Shown here piece by piece: positions 23,701 through 34,800 of a stretch of 64,000 nucleotides of DNA. Position 1 is the stretch's first letter. Each line of letters starts with the position of its first letter. The DNA is from Alopecurus myosuroides (lineage: Eukaryota; Streptophyta; Magnoliopsida; Poales; Poaceae): contig CM054060.1 of the NCBI GenBank assembly GCA_028641055.1, positions 309,490,949 to 309,554,948 on the forward strand. The letters run 5' to 3'. The notes beneath the pieces are model-generated. The model saw only the letters and a list, made by a program, of their open reading frames with translations. It had not been told where the DNA came from and searched no databases. The position numbers and the translations under genes were made by a program.

Positions 23701-24113
23701 CTTCGGGTTCTAGATTTTCTGTCCTCGATGAGGTCCCCTTGGACCATTTGGCTCAGGTTGCCGCTGATTGCGGGGTGGTATTCCGGGGAGAGCGCGGCCC
23801 CCGGCTCGATCAGATTGCCGCTATTAAAGCAAAGGAGGCCTACGAGGGGGCGCTGATTGCCGCACGAGCTCAGGCGGAGCTGGTGCGAACGGCAGCCTCC
23901 GCCTCGGATACCCCGATGCAGGTGGCATCGGGCCCGAGTGGTAGCTCCCAGAGTGCGCCTAGTGGAACGGAGGCTCCTGAGCGGGATGCCCAGATGGGGC
24001 GACCGCGAGGGCGGCCTCCCAAGGTCCCAAAGGCAGCGTCTCGGCCCTCGACCTCTGGTAGGGCCCGCTCTGTCCCCCGTAAGGGGACGCCCCCCGCTAG
24101 TGTTTCCCAATGA
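20730..24113 (+). CDS. LINE ORF1 protein, 1127 aa, zinc-knuckle RNA-binding
   Basis: This intact frame begins at the first ATG that is not closed at once (ATG at 20696 is followed by TGA). The N-terminal half is rich in Pro, Arg and Ser with RS-like runs, then a lysine block (KKKKKKS near residue 435). Two CCHC knuckles lie at about 491-525 (CFNCGVFGHFRSEC, CCLCCGDPGHRLTMC). A more ordered region of about 200 residues follows, then an acidic run (SDDDDDDDE) and a Pro/Ser-rich tail with a basic end. ORF1 proteins of plant L1 elements coat element RNA. At 1127 residues it is long for the class. The start of the conserved part suggests that the first 450 residues are low-complexity extension. 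Confidence 0.85.
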   Translation: MCSGTGSVDGGAGTSPPGSVQGRRWADIADEADDEAAIAAELEARCKLPPSPTFGEFLQCARRLTNGPRRRGSVVARRLRGGRQSRPAFPAAMRTPDAGGQRVEVSRGAPSTGRCSTVPATQGATGMTGANGESPASPPQLQSAARRVMTETIPSRAALAPNPRPAGPSGPAPRVLEWRRPRAPEEALNGWARRAGPTRPREPWLWIPRGSRDLGLGFPAPDSCVRRHRNSARRVIPTPPPPPLTASYAAATAMKRPRLDDEDADVHHRRRARSPSPPPASSRPRSRSPAARPYRPPARRPRSPARAVSPRRAQEQPRRLPPPAAAERPRGRSPPRASRRLPSPEGVRREAVVRDELLQRQAARAPPLPRRSSPGRGRPSPAVRSGHDLLHRTGTRTEEGGERQMRDSARRGTSEADGLAPLGGNRRKPSKKKKKKSRQAGADAGGGVQMGIPPSPSTGRPTGEPRDLTQMGLGPTHSQTGGGASSPARIQCFNCGVFGHFRSECTQPECCLCCGDPGHRLTMCSVPAAPPRRPHLELLGHGVESIFYYIDLGGVPMVVPENLACISVLPDQLPALSAGLSVEILRDELAQIMPGHEWKVREVSPTEFAVVFPSTEMLRLCSMGSTFTLPINKIQVSIKASTAASSTNVLRSSWVRLYGLLDDARTTGVIELLSQALGRLAEIDEDSLAASDAVRFRVLCPDPSLLPGLLPVVYFGGRGGNEGATLRVELEEDRPPSPPTGRPDGGPSEQGGDSSEAGSSDDDDDDDEPGAGGSAAPDPSPAAPPAADPRPQPSAPVQSTGLAVGVCLSVPKVGAPTPLPQGVDASPRGTSPRHLEQPFSQYGSNFGLQGLDASSLGLACGDQEEEECASVGLEVIPPSSSRSGGALCYTLSPGSSPTSPVGSPPAFQSTPAAGPGGQVTVFPDTPVAASPEPPQRRARPPPLPSRCSARLALARAGTGGPVPTVEAQAIQLTAARRDTSGLSHSSPPSTSSGSRFSVLDEVPLDHLAQVAADCGVVFRGERGPRLDQIAAIKAKEAYEGALIAARAQAELVRTAASASDTPMQVASGPSGSSQSAPSGTEAPERDAQMGRPRGRPPKVPKAASRPSTSGRARSVPRKGTPPASVSQ

Positions 24114-27100
24114 ATGTCCCAATTCGATCATTCATTTGGAACATGCGGGGGTTTGGAAGGGAGGGTTCCTCGAAACAGCTTAGCGAATATATGCGACGGG
24201 AAGAGGTCGATATTGTGGGGATTCAGGAAACGATTCGACAAGACTTTTCTATCCACGAATTACAGCGCCTTAGCCCGTTCAAATTTTCCTGGCAATGGCT
24301 GCCGGCTACGAGGCACTCGGGCGGGATCCTCCTTGGAGCAAAGGAGGATACTTTTGAGGTGGAAGACATGGACCGCGGGGAATTCTTCGTGAGTATGCTA
24401 CTCACCCATAGACACACCTCCCTTCAATGGGAGGTGATTATAGTCTATGGTCCCGCGGACCACAGCAGATCGTCGTCCTTCCTTGCCGAGTTACGTGGCA
24501 AGGTAGAGAGATGCTCTACTCCGTTAGTTATTGCCGGGGACTTTAACCTCATTAGGTCTCCGGATGACAAGAGTTCGACTAATGTGGATCATCGTCGGAT
24601 CGATATGTTCAATGACTGCATCGCCGACCTCGCCCTTAAGGAAATTAGGCGGGTAGGGGCGAGATACACCTGGACTAACAACCGGGCCGACCCGATCCGG
24701 AGTGTGCTGGATCGGGTTCTGGTATCGGTGGACTGGGAGGTAGAGTTCCCCCTGTGTTCCTTACGGGCACTCACTAGGATTGGCTCAGACCACACACCTC
24801 TATTGCTTTCGTCTGGCGGCACTATTCCGCCGAAACTGAACCGCTTCCACTTTGAAAACTTTTGGCTCGAGAAGCCGGGTTTCATGGAGGCGATTCAGAA
24901 TCGATGGATGGAGGCTATGGCTAACCCACCTCGCATGTTTAATGCGGTGGACGCTTGGCATCATTGCGCTCAGATGTCCCGCAAATTCATGAGGGGTTGG
25001 GGGGCTAACCTTGGTGCGGAGGTAAAGAGGAGGAAAGCTACGTTACTAGAAGAAATCCAGTCCCTCGATCGCACCTCGGACTCGGTAGGACTTACCGCGG
25101 AGGAGTGGCTCCAGCGGTATGCCCTCGAGGACTCCCTTATGGAGATATACAAGGGCGAAGAGGTCTTCTGGCGACAGCGGAGTCGCCAGAACTGGACCCT
25201 TAGGGGCGAGGCCAATACAGCATATTTTCACGCGATCGCTAATGGGCGGCGCAGGAAATGCTCTATCCCTTGCCTATGGGAGGACGATCGGCTCTTGGAG
25301 GAGCCAAGAGAGATTTCCACCCATATTTACTCTTTCTATAAGGAGTTATTTACAGCAGGTCCACGCTCGGGGATCTCGCTGATCCAGGACCTGTGGCCGG
25401 CTGGGGCACAGGTCTCGGAGGCGGAAAACGCGGACCTTACCCTCCCTTTCCTGGAGGCGGAGGTGGCTCGCGCGGTCATGGATATGAAGGCAAACTCGGC
25501 CCCGGGGCCGGATGGCCTTCCAGTGACCTTCTTCCAGAAATTCTGGGAGACGATCAAGGCGGTCATCATGCCGATGTTCCAGGAGTTCTATATTGGAACG
25601 TTGGTGATGGCCCGCCTTAATTTTGGCGTGGTTACTTTGATACCCAAGATAGTGGGGGCCGCGGACATCCGCCAATTTAGACCGATTACTGTCCTGAACG
25701 TCATCCATCGGATCTTCTCCAAGGTGTGCGCCACCAGACTCGCTCCGATTCTGGAACGACTCACTCATCCGTACCAATTCGCCTTCCTAAAAGGACGGTA
25801 CATTCATGATGGGATCCTAGCCCTCCATGAAATTGTTCATGAGGTGAAGTCGCGCCGGCAGAAGGGCGTATTTCTTAAGCTAGATTTCCAAAAGGCGTAT
25901 GACCAATTGGAGTGGCCCTTCCTTCGCCTGGTATTAGAGCGGAGGGGAGTGGATAATCGGATGATTTGTTGGATTATGCAGTTGGTCATGAGTGGGAGTA
26001 CCGCCATTAATATTAACGGAGTAGTCGGCCCCTATTTTAGACCCACTTGTGGGGTTCGACAGGGTGATCCCATTTCACCCCTACTGTTTAACGCGGCGGT
26101 AGATGTCCTAGCAGAGGTCTTGGAGCGAGCCAAGACCTCCGGCCACATCTCTGGGGTGGTTGGACATTTGGTGCCTGGAGGAGGGGTGACCCACCTCCAA
26201 TATGCAGATGACACCATGATCATGGTTGAGGGGTCGGAACTGGACATCATTAACTTAAAGTTCCTACTTCTTTGCTTTGAATCCATGTCTGGTCTCAAGA
26301 TCAACTTCGATAAAAGTGAAGTTGTGGTTCTCGGCTACTTCGTGGAAGACCAACAACGGATTGCTGACAACCTTAATTGTAAACTATCGCAGTTCCCAGT
26401 ATCCTATCTGGGAATGCCTATCCGTGATTCTAGGATCCTTATCAGGGATCTGGACCCGCTAGTAGGGCGGGTCAAAACCAGATCTGAACCCTGGCAAGGG
26501 AGATTCACTTCCAAAGGGAGCAAAACTATCCTTATCGACTCCTACCTGTCTAGCCTCCCTATGTATATGATGGGACTATATATGCTTCCCGAGGGCGTGC
26601 ATGCCAATTTCGATAAGGAACTTTCCCGATTCTTCTGGCAGGATGCGAAGGGTCACCAGAAATACCACATGGTGAAATGGGCAGATATCTGCGCCCCCAA
26701 GGAGCTTGGGGGCATAGGGATCCTGGCCTCCCGCCAAATGAACAAAGCGCTGTTGCTAAAATGGGTGTGGCGGATCCTTCGGGACGAGGGGGACCTATGC
26801 TCCAACTCCTAAAGGCGAAATACCTTAAGGGTTGCCCACTCCTGGCATGTGAGCGGAAGGAGGGATCGCAGTTTTGGCGAACCATCCAGGCTATTAAACA
26901 TGAGATCCGCCGGGGGATCGCCTTCTCCGTCGGGGACGGGAGAGGGGCCCTGTTCTGGTTGGACCCGTGGTTAGGGGCACGCCCCCTCCGGCATGAGTTC
27001 CCGGAGTTGTTCGCGATCTGCTCAGAACCTGGAGTGCTGGTGGCGGGGGCGTTGATGAATGGGCAGTGGAATATTGGGTTCCGCCGCACTTTTGGCCCGC

Positions 27101-27774
27101 TGGAGGCCGCAAAGTGGGAACTTCTCATCGCCTCTCTCCCCAGGACCTTAGGGGTCACACCGGACGTAGTATCGTGGTCCCTAACCCCTTCGGGGAACTT
27201 CTCGGTGGGCTCGACGTATAGGGCCCTGTTTGGAGGGCCCACGACTCCTTGGGCGACCCATTTGTGGAAGGCGCCTTTGCCATTGAAGATTAAAATCTTC
27301 ACATGGCAGCTCTTGCGTGACCGTCTCCCTTCAGGGGTGGAGGTCATCAAGCGGTTTGGTCCCGGCGACGGGATCTGCCCCTTATGTGCGGTCCCAGAGA
27401 CGGGGACCCATATTCTATTTTCGTGTTCCGCAGCTCGCTTTCTATGGAGCTTCGTTGCTGAGGCACTGGGGCCCGAGTGGCGGGCCCTTGACCTTAGGGA
27501 ATTCCTAGAAGCGCAGGCGAACCGTAACGGGAGGAGGAGACGCCTCTTCTGGTTACTGTTTGCCGTGATGACCTGGACCTTATGGACTATTCGTAATAAG
27601 ATGGTTATCGAGCACGTCTTCCTGAGACGGGCCTCTGACTCTGTGTTTAAATTCTTGGCTTTCTTGCAGCAGTGGCATCCTCTCTGTAGACAGCGGGACT
27701 TAGACCGGCTGGACAGCGCGATCCAGGACCTCGTGCAGGCGGCTCGCCGCCTACCCTCAGCTTCCAGCCGCTGA
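24110..27774 (+). pseudogene. LINE ORF2: endonuclease-reverse transcriptase, one frameshift
   Basis: ORF2 starts with ATG at 24110, overlapping the ORF1 stop (ATGA, 24110-24113), which suggests termination-reinitiation. Residues 1-230 are the APE-type endonuclease (QET near 43, GDFNLIR near 143, SDH near 225). The reverse transcriptase follows, with FRPITVLN, KLDFQKAYD, GVRQGDPISPLLF, the catalytic YADD at about 698-701, and YLGMPI. The frame stops at 26812 but resumes one frame over from about 26793. It continues to 27774 with the zinc-finger domain seen after plant LINE RTs (FSVGSTYRAL, WKAPLPLKIKIFTWQLLRDRL, CPLC...H..FSC). Loss of one G from the run at 26788-26792 explains the break. No RNase H domain is seen. 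Confidence 0.88.
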
Positions 27775-27943
27775 TTTTTGCCCTGAGTTGTATCGCCTTT
27801 TTTCTGTTATAGCCTTAATTTGGGTCCTCTTGTGCTGTGGCCCCAACAAACTTTGAACTCTTGTGGTGTGTGTGTGGGTGGAACTTGTTGTATGACTGTT
27901 GGTTGCTTTATTTATAAAGCGGGGCGTAAAGCCTGTTTCGAGG
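27775..27943 (+). other. LINE 3' untranslated end
   Basis: This GT-rich 3' UTR ends in a short conserved-looking block (AAAGCGGGGCGTAAAGCC) with no poly(A). The second target duplication follows directly. The block is likely the RT recognition structure. Confidence 0.65.
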
Positions 27944-30146
27944 AGATATCTTGTGAGCATGATATGTCCTTATTTGTTGTTTATATGATGTGATCATAGG
28001 ATGATGGTTTCAATAATTTTATGTCACATGAGAAGTTGTATATTTATTTGGTGGAATTATATAAGATGTTCTTTATATTGTTTAGCTACTATTTCTGAAT
28101 AGTTTGTATACTACTAGCTCAACCATTCATGTTGTTTTCAATGTTTACTTGGTGCTAGAAGAAGAGTAGTGTTTATCTTAGTGCATGATTTCCTTCTTGC
28201 TAAATGTTTAGTTGGAGTCTAATTCCTTGTGTTGTGCATCTTTGCTAGATGTTTAGCATAATGACTTGTTGTTGTTCATGTTGTCTTATTTAGTTAATGT
28301 TGTGTTAATCTTGCTAGAGTGGTCGTTATGACATGTTTACAATGTTACTAGATGTAGCTTATTATTTGTATAAATGTATGTTAAGCTATTATGATAATTG
28401 TTTGTGCATTGCATATTATAACTATGCCAATATATGTTGGCTAGATATTTTATAAAATCTTTTGTTAGTCAAAATGGATCGATTATCAAGCCTTAGTCAA
28501 CCCCATTCCCAATCAAGCCAGTTTGTCAATTATTTTCCTCTCATTCTATGTCGAACGGCCAACGCACTCTTTATTTGATGTTATTCGTGAGTTTATTTGA
28601 AGTTGGTATTTATTGGTATTTCATCGCTTTGACGATTAGGGAATGACGGGTTTGAGAACAGCGATATCTACGAAGAAGAACAACACCAGGACAACGAAGG
28701 CATGCCCCCCCTCTCATGTTTTATCCTATGTTTTACAAATGGGTGTTATTTTGTTATTTTAAAACTGTGCATGCTATTTTATTAAAATTACTAGCGTGTC
28801 GATTGACACACTAGCCTGATCCGTTTGTCGCCTTATACTTGATACCCTGAGTAGAAATTATGTAGTAATCCTGTCGGAGTAGAAATGCTTAGCCATGCTC
28901 AATAAATACTAGGATATCTTTATCTTGCCTCTTCGGAGGAATTGATTGACCCTCTGGTCACTTTGAACTTGTTGAGCTCGTTGAGCTAGGCCGATGAGCC
29001 GTTGTTGCTTCCTCTACTATCTCTTCTACTCTGGGTGAAACTTACCATCTAAACATGGCGCGGGCGGCAGCTGAATCAGAATATTGACGGAGCGATTGGC
29101 TTCCCTTCACCAGCTGGAGGGAGTAATCCGTCGTTCGTGCCGCATAAGGGCCTAATAAGTCTTGGATTTGAAGATTGTGACCACCGTACAACCACATGCT
29201 ATATGGGCACTGGCTTGGTCAAGTAGGTTAGTCAGCCTTAGGTGTCGATGTCGCCGTACCGCAGATAAGGTGTCTACCTATGGGAGAACCTTCGGCACAG
29301 ATGGGGGGAACGGTTTGGGGATATACTCTCAGTACCGGGCCAGACCCGGTGGGCATGTCACATCTTTGGGAGATCTAGCTAAAAGACCTCGTCACGAGAT
29401 TCCGTTTGCTATACTAGCGACGGCTGGTTGCAACAAGGAAGATTGTGACATGTGGGTAAAGTGTACTATCTCTGTAGAGTAAAACTATTCGAATAGCCAT
29501 TTTGTCCACGGTCATGGACGACACATGAATCCTTCTTGACATACAGGAACCTATTTTGTTACTTCCCTCTACCCCTATCCTGGAATCCTATTGATATTGT
29601 GAGGTGTCGATGACACTCACTTTGATGAGAAACACCCCACTGAATACAAAACATGTTTTCTTCTAAAATCACTTTTAACAAATCTATTATGGTATTGTGA
29701 AATAAAATTGGCTTTTATGCAAAATAACCATACAGCCTTCCTTTGAAGCCACATGTAGCTACTATAGGTCTTGCATGGAGGGGGCACGCTGAGTACATTA
29801 TGTTGATGTAATCATTGCATTGCTTTGTTTATCGTTCAGAGAACTACGAAGAAGGAGACGACTACGACTACTACGATGACGCTGAAGAGTGAGGCCTCGT
29901 GGACTACATCGACTGCCTGTGGCTGAGATGGAGTCACTTCGCATTTTATATTCCGCTGAGATTTCTGATTGTAATAAAATGTCACAAGAAATTGTACTAT
30001 GTGGCTATTTCTATTCAAACTTTGTAATAATTTTACTTTTGAACGTTCTGCAATGGTATTCATTTCGCTGTGTTGTCAACATTGATCTTGGGATTGACAT
30101 GAGAACACAGGGGGTCTGGAAGTCTAGTTCCGGTCCTCACAATCTC

Positions 30147-31806
30147 TCACTATAGTGAATATCCAATTTGCAACAAGTTCTTAATAACCCATTGATCACC
30201 CTAGAATTGAAAATTTGCTATGTTCAAACTTTCTAGAAACAAAACAACCATCTTATTTTTTCTCATATCCTCTCATCTACTATTCACCTTCAAAACTTTC
30301 TAGATGAACAACTTCTTGAATACCCTCAAGGCAAGATTGTTGATGACCATACCAAGAAGTGCAAGAAGTATTTTCACCACATGAAGACCTACACTCAAGA
30401 TTATTGAAGAACTTGTAGAAAAACATAGACTTCCCAACAATCAAGAACACCTCAAGACAGTGAGAGAAGAATTTGAAGAAACTCAAGAAGATATAGATGA
30501 GACCACCAATCTAGTTACTTTGTTAGAACAACGTTAACGTGTTAGTATATTGATCATACTAATGAGTGTGGTATGACAATATTAGTGTTTTCTAAAAACC
30601 ATGTTGTTTGGCGTGATGAATGTGTTACTATATGTTTGTTATGTGTTGTATGCAAGATGAGTTTCCTTGATCTGATGTGTTGGGGTAGAAATTTCTTTAG
30701 CCTCTTTCTAATCTCTACTCTTTCATGCTAAGCCAAACCAAAACCCATACCCATTTACCAACCATATTGGGATACCATATGAAGTGCAAGAACAAACCTT
30801 TGACCCAAGAATGTCATGACTAGTTTTCTATACAGACACAAGCCATACAATTGAGGAATGTCACTATTTTCAAGATCCTTTTGTGTGAAGGAACAATCAC
30901 ATCTATGGTCAATGCCAACTACATCATAAGGAGCAGCAAGCCAATCAACGAGTGAAGAAAGACAAGTGAACCCCAAGTTGCATGAGCTATGAAGATTTCA
31001 GAGCCAACTACACCAAGAGAAGAAATAATGAAGAAACACAACTATCCAGTTTGTGATACATAAGAGTTTTACGCAACCCACTAGTTGAGAAATGATAGTT
31101 TAGCTCAAGTTTGTCTTACAGAATGGAAACTTTCTGTTAGACAAGTGAGGTGACCTAGTGTTATTAAAGATTCATCAATCCAAGTACAAGGTAATGATTG
31201 AGTGCAACATGGATTGGCCCGCATGGTGACTACTCACATTATTTACTTTTGCTATGAGGAATGTTAAATCTGAGTGACATACCTATTAGAGAGACGACAA
31301 TATTAAACCAGAACCATAGAATGGTAGAAACAATCATGACCCTATGTTAGTGTTGCTGAAAACGTACGATTTTCGGTGAGGATCAAGCCAACCTTGGAGG
31401 TATCAAACAAATGGAAGATTTTGCCTACCATGAGAGTTTCTTTAGAAATAGCATGGTGTTTGCCTTCAAGGATGACAACAACAAGATGGAAGATTGCCAA
31501 GGACATCAAAAGACCAAGTTGAGAGTGACCCAAAGAAATTTGATTGACCCAAAGAGTGACCCCTCAGTGTCAAACGTAGTTCAACATACCTATGTTGGTC
31601 TACAGCTCTACCATGAGGGAAAGTTCTACTCAAGCCAATCTCAAATCAATCTACACTCCAACTCTAATGAAAAAAAATACTACCCACAAAAGTTTCTTTT
31701 AAGGGTGGTAGCCCACCCAGTTGTTTTGGAACCCAGTCACCCAGACCTATCTTTCTTTCTAACCTTCCCAAATCTCGGGACGAGATTTCTTTTAAGGGTG
31801 GTAGTC
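30147..31806 (+). other. E1 internal remainder, no recognisable coding domain
   Basis: The sequence continues the E1 leader beyond F. It is A-rich, with short Lys/Glu-coding frames full of stops. The longest frame (31411-31875) has no known motif and runs into the LTR. The end carries two copies of TTTCTTTTAAGGGTGGTAG at 31693-31711 and 31786-31804; the second, after TCTCGGGACGAGA, is the working polypurine tract. I see no gag, protease, RT or integrase. Confidence 0.6.
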
Positions 31807-34800
31807 TGTAACATCCCTGATTTTTGGAAAACTCAAAAATCACAAAAATTTGAAACTTTTTGTTTTCATGATTAAGCAAGTCACCAAAAACATAATAAAG
31901 GGAGGAAATAAAAGAAAACAATGTGTAATTGGAATAAAGAATCCAAATTGCCTTAATTCCATAAACCCTAAAGCCTATTTCTATAATAAAATATGTTCCC
32001 TCATGTGAATAAAATATTTCATAGGAAACATGTTTGTCAAACATTGTTTTCAACTCAACTGCCATTTTGGGAATGATTATGATAATTAAAAACCAGAGAG
32101 TTACTATCTCTAGTATTTTCTCCTTGTCTCCAAGAAATTATGTCACTATTATTATTAACCTCAAATGGATAAAAGTTGGTTATTTGTTTTCCAAGTATTA
32201 TGTTAATCAACAAAACAATAAGGTGTTATATATATTATTGAGTTATGAAAACAAGTAAAGTACCTTCGAAAAATAATGTTTTCAATTGGGAAAACAACAT
32301 CTTCATTTGAGAAAACCCCATTATTTTTATTAAACCCCAATTAAAATAAATAATGAAATTTCTCTATTAAGTGACTATTCATGTTTTCATCATATTTTAA
32401 AATTATAAAAATATGACAAAACTTTGAAATGGTTTTGGAAATTAGTATTTGATCTTTATAAAGCCACTGAAATGTTATCAACTTCATTTTCTATTCTATT
32501 TGACATTTTTCATTTAATTGGAATAATAAGGCAATTATGAATTCAATTGAATTTGTAATATGAAAAATTCAAAAAGATGAAAACACCACAAAAGTGGTAC
32601 TGTTAGAAAGTATTTGAAATAATATGAATTTAGAATTTTGTTTCATATTAATTGGATTAATTAAACAGAAGATAAAAAAAAATAAGAAAACAGGAAAAAA
32701 TGCTTACGTCAGCGATGACGTCATCATCGTTTTAAAGACAGAGAAACTGCCATGGCTAACTCAACCCGAGATTTCGCGCCTTGATTGCGCTCACTCATGG
32801 CCATAAAATCCTACCAGGAACGTCTCCCTTTATAGACCCCTGCGCCCTCTCTGTTTCCTCTCTCCTCCCTCGAAGAATCGTGCGTCCACACTCAACAAAT
32901 TGCTCACCGGAGTGGAGCACTGTCGCCGCCATTTTTCCTCTATTCCGGCGGCACCGAGGTCATCTCCGCCTGATTTTTGCATCCGTATTATTCCTTTGAC
33001 CGCACGCATCCTCTAAGATGTCTTCTCGAATTTATTTTGCGCAGCATAGCCGGAATTCGAGCTCACCGGAGTTCAATTCTCCATCCGTCCCGGGATCTCC
33101 ATGGCGCCACCGATGGAAGCACCGTGGAAGGACTCCGTATGATCCATCGTATTCCTGACGTCATGCCGCACCTCCCTGTGGAATCCCCGTGTCCAGGAAC
33201 CCTCCCCAGTGCCGCCACTATCTTCGGCTCCACAGCCCGCCGTCGCGAGGCTATTTCCGGCGACCACTCCGGCCACCTGAGCGCCGGCAGGTAACCCTAG
33301 CTATCCCCATCCGTCGGATCTCAATCAATGGCTCCGATTAGACCACTTAACTGAACAGGTACGGGCCAATCAGGAGGTGCAAAGTAATCTGAGCATTTAG
33401 TATTTATGTTTCGCTCGGTGCAACACTTAGCCGGCCCAGGCCTAGTCCCTGTCCGTCGCCCAGCGCGACAGATAAGCTAATTGAGCCCAACTATCTCCGA
33501 GATTTATTCCCGAATAAAAACAGAATATCAATTTACAGATTAGTCCCTAGAACTTAGAAACATCATATCTTTTTTAACCATAATCCCAAATTTAGCAAAC
33601 TTGGACTTTTTGAAATCCCATGGATCTGTAGAATGTTTTAGCATTGTTCAAATTCAAATTTGATAAACTTAAATTGGTTCAAATTTAAATATGCTTGTTT
33701 GATGAATTTTGGTATATTTCAAATTCTACAAATCCAAAAAATGTAAATAAAATATATTTGGAAACCTTATTATGTGTATTTTCATACCCCCTGTCCGAAA
33801 ATAATTTATGATCAAATTAAAACAGAATTTAGAATTAAGTTGTCTATTTGAGTATTTTTGACATATATTTAATTCTATAAATAATTAGAATATGTTCCCT
33901 TAAGAAAAATTGCTCCTTTTGGTAACCCTGAACCAGAGAAATCAGTACCTAAGCCTTTTGGACAACCTAGAACCATTTCCTTGTAATTTGGACCAAAAAT
34001 CCATCTTCGTGAACCACTAGTTGATCATGCCTTAGATTTTGTTTCTATTCTTTCTACCATTGCTTGTTGTGGCCATTTTGAATCCAAGACCAAGTACCTA
34101 GTATGTAGACCATATAAGAGACCAAGTAGTGAACCTCAAACACTAGTACTGTAGTTTTCTATCTACTCCTCCATCCCCCTATTCTTGCTTCAAGAATCCA
34201 CCAAGTTAGCAAATGGAAAACAAGACTCAAGCAATAGAACGCTCTTCACTTTCAACTTGGTGGCAACATGAAGAGCTACAAGGAGGATCAATGATTTTTT
34301 TTTTGAAGAAAAGACTCCACCACTAGAAGCAACTCAAGGAAGTACAAGTGTGAAGAAATCCAGAAGAAAACATCTCCCTCTCTCTTTCTATCTTTCTTCT
34401 TATTTACTTTGTCTTGACTTAGTGGTATTTTGTGTCCATCCCATACCCAAACCAAATTAGTGAAGTAAAAGCCATGAAGAAATCTATCAAGATCAAGATA
34501 ATAATCCATCCAAGGAAAAGACTACAATAGAAGCATGAAGATGGTCTTCAAGAAGACAAGCATGTGAAGACTTGGAGCCATCCACACAAGTTGAAGAATA
34601 ACAAGTTGTTTTTGTCCAGCGCTTGACCCAAATGGAAAATACCAAGACTTTAACTTGTTATCTCCTTTGTTATGAAGTTAGTTGAACCTAGACCTTTGTC
34701 CTAGCCAACTAAGTTAAACTCCTTTGGCTATGTTATTTTGTATGTTCTTTTCACTTGTTTGTTTGCTTGCTAGCATGTTTGTTTATTTTGTTATTGTGTT

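Larger units (their letters stand above)
20652..27943 (+). mobile_element. LINE (L1-like), nearly complete, 7.3 kb
   Basis: The 12 bases AGATATCTTGTG occur at 20640-20651 and 27944-27955, while the unoccupied 5' LTR of F has this sequence once near 14088. The element has a short 5' UTR (78 bases), ORF1, an overlapping ORF2 and a 170-base 3' UTR. It ends without poly(A), in TTTATAAAGCGGGGCGTAAAGCCTGTTTCGAGG-type sequence (written here as positions 27911-27943, key block AAAGCGGGGCGTAAAGCC). It is GC-rich, in contrast to the T-rich LTR around it. The long target duplication and 5' completeness indicate a single full-length target-primed insertion. Confidence 0.92.
12385..30141 (+). mobile_element. 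F: non-autonomous Tekay-type chromovirus with intact gag
   Basis: The order is 5' LTR 12385-16288, Met-tRNA primer site, gag, broken protease, chromodomain relic, polypurine tract and 3' LTR 18931-30141. The 3' LTR is interrupted by a LINE. The flanking five bases ATCTC occur at 12380-12384 and 30142-30146, a perfect target duplication. The internal region is only 2.64 kb because RT, RNase H and integrase are gone. LTR sizes without the LINE are 3904 and about 3907 bases and the copies are nearly identical, so the insertion is fairly young. Confidence 0.92.
18931..30141 (+). repeat. F 3' LTR, interrupted by a LINE
   Basis: LTR sequence runs 18931-20651 and resumes at 27956, ending GGTCCTCACA at 30141. 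Compared with the 5' LTR only scattered single-base differences are visible. The TATA box and leader exon recur (donor at about 19984/19985), as do the acidic exons. The LINE sits in the presumed first intron of the LTR-embedded ORF. Confidence 0.92.

Noticed and set aside
31411..31875. 154-aa frame at the end of the E1 interior
   Set aside because: It runs across the polypurine tract into the LTR and shows no domain. Probably fortuitous.
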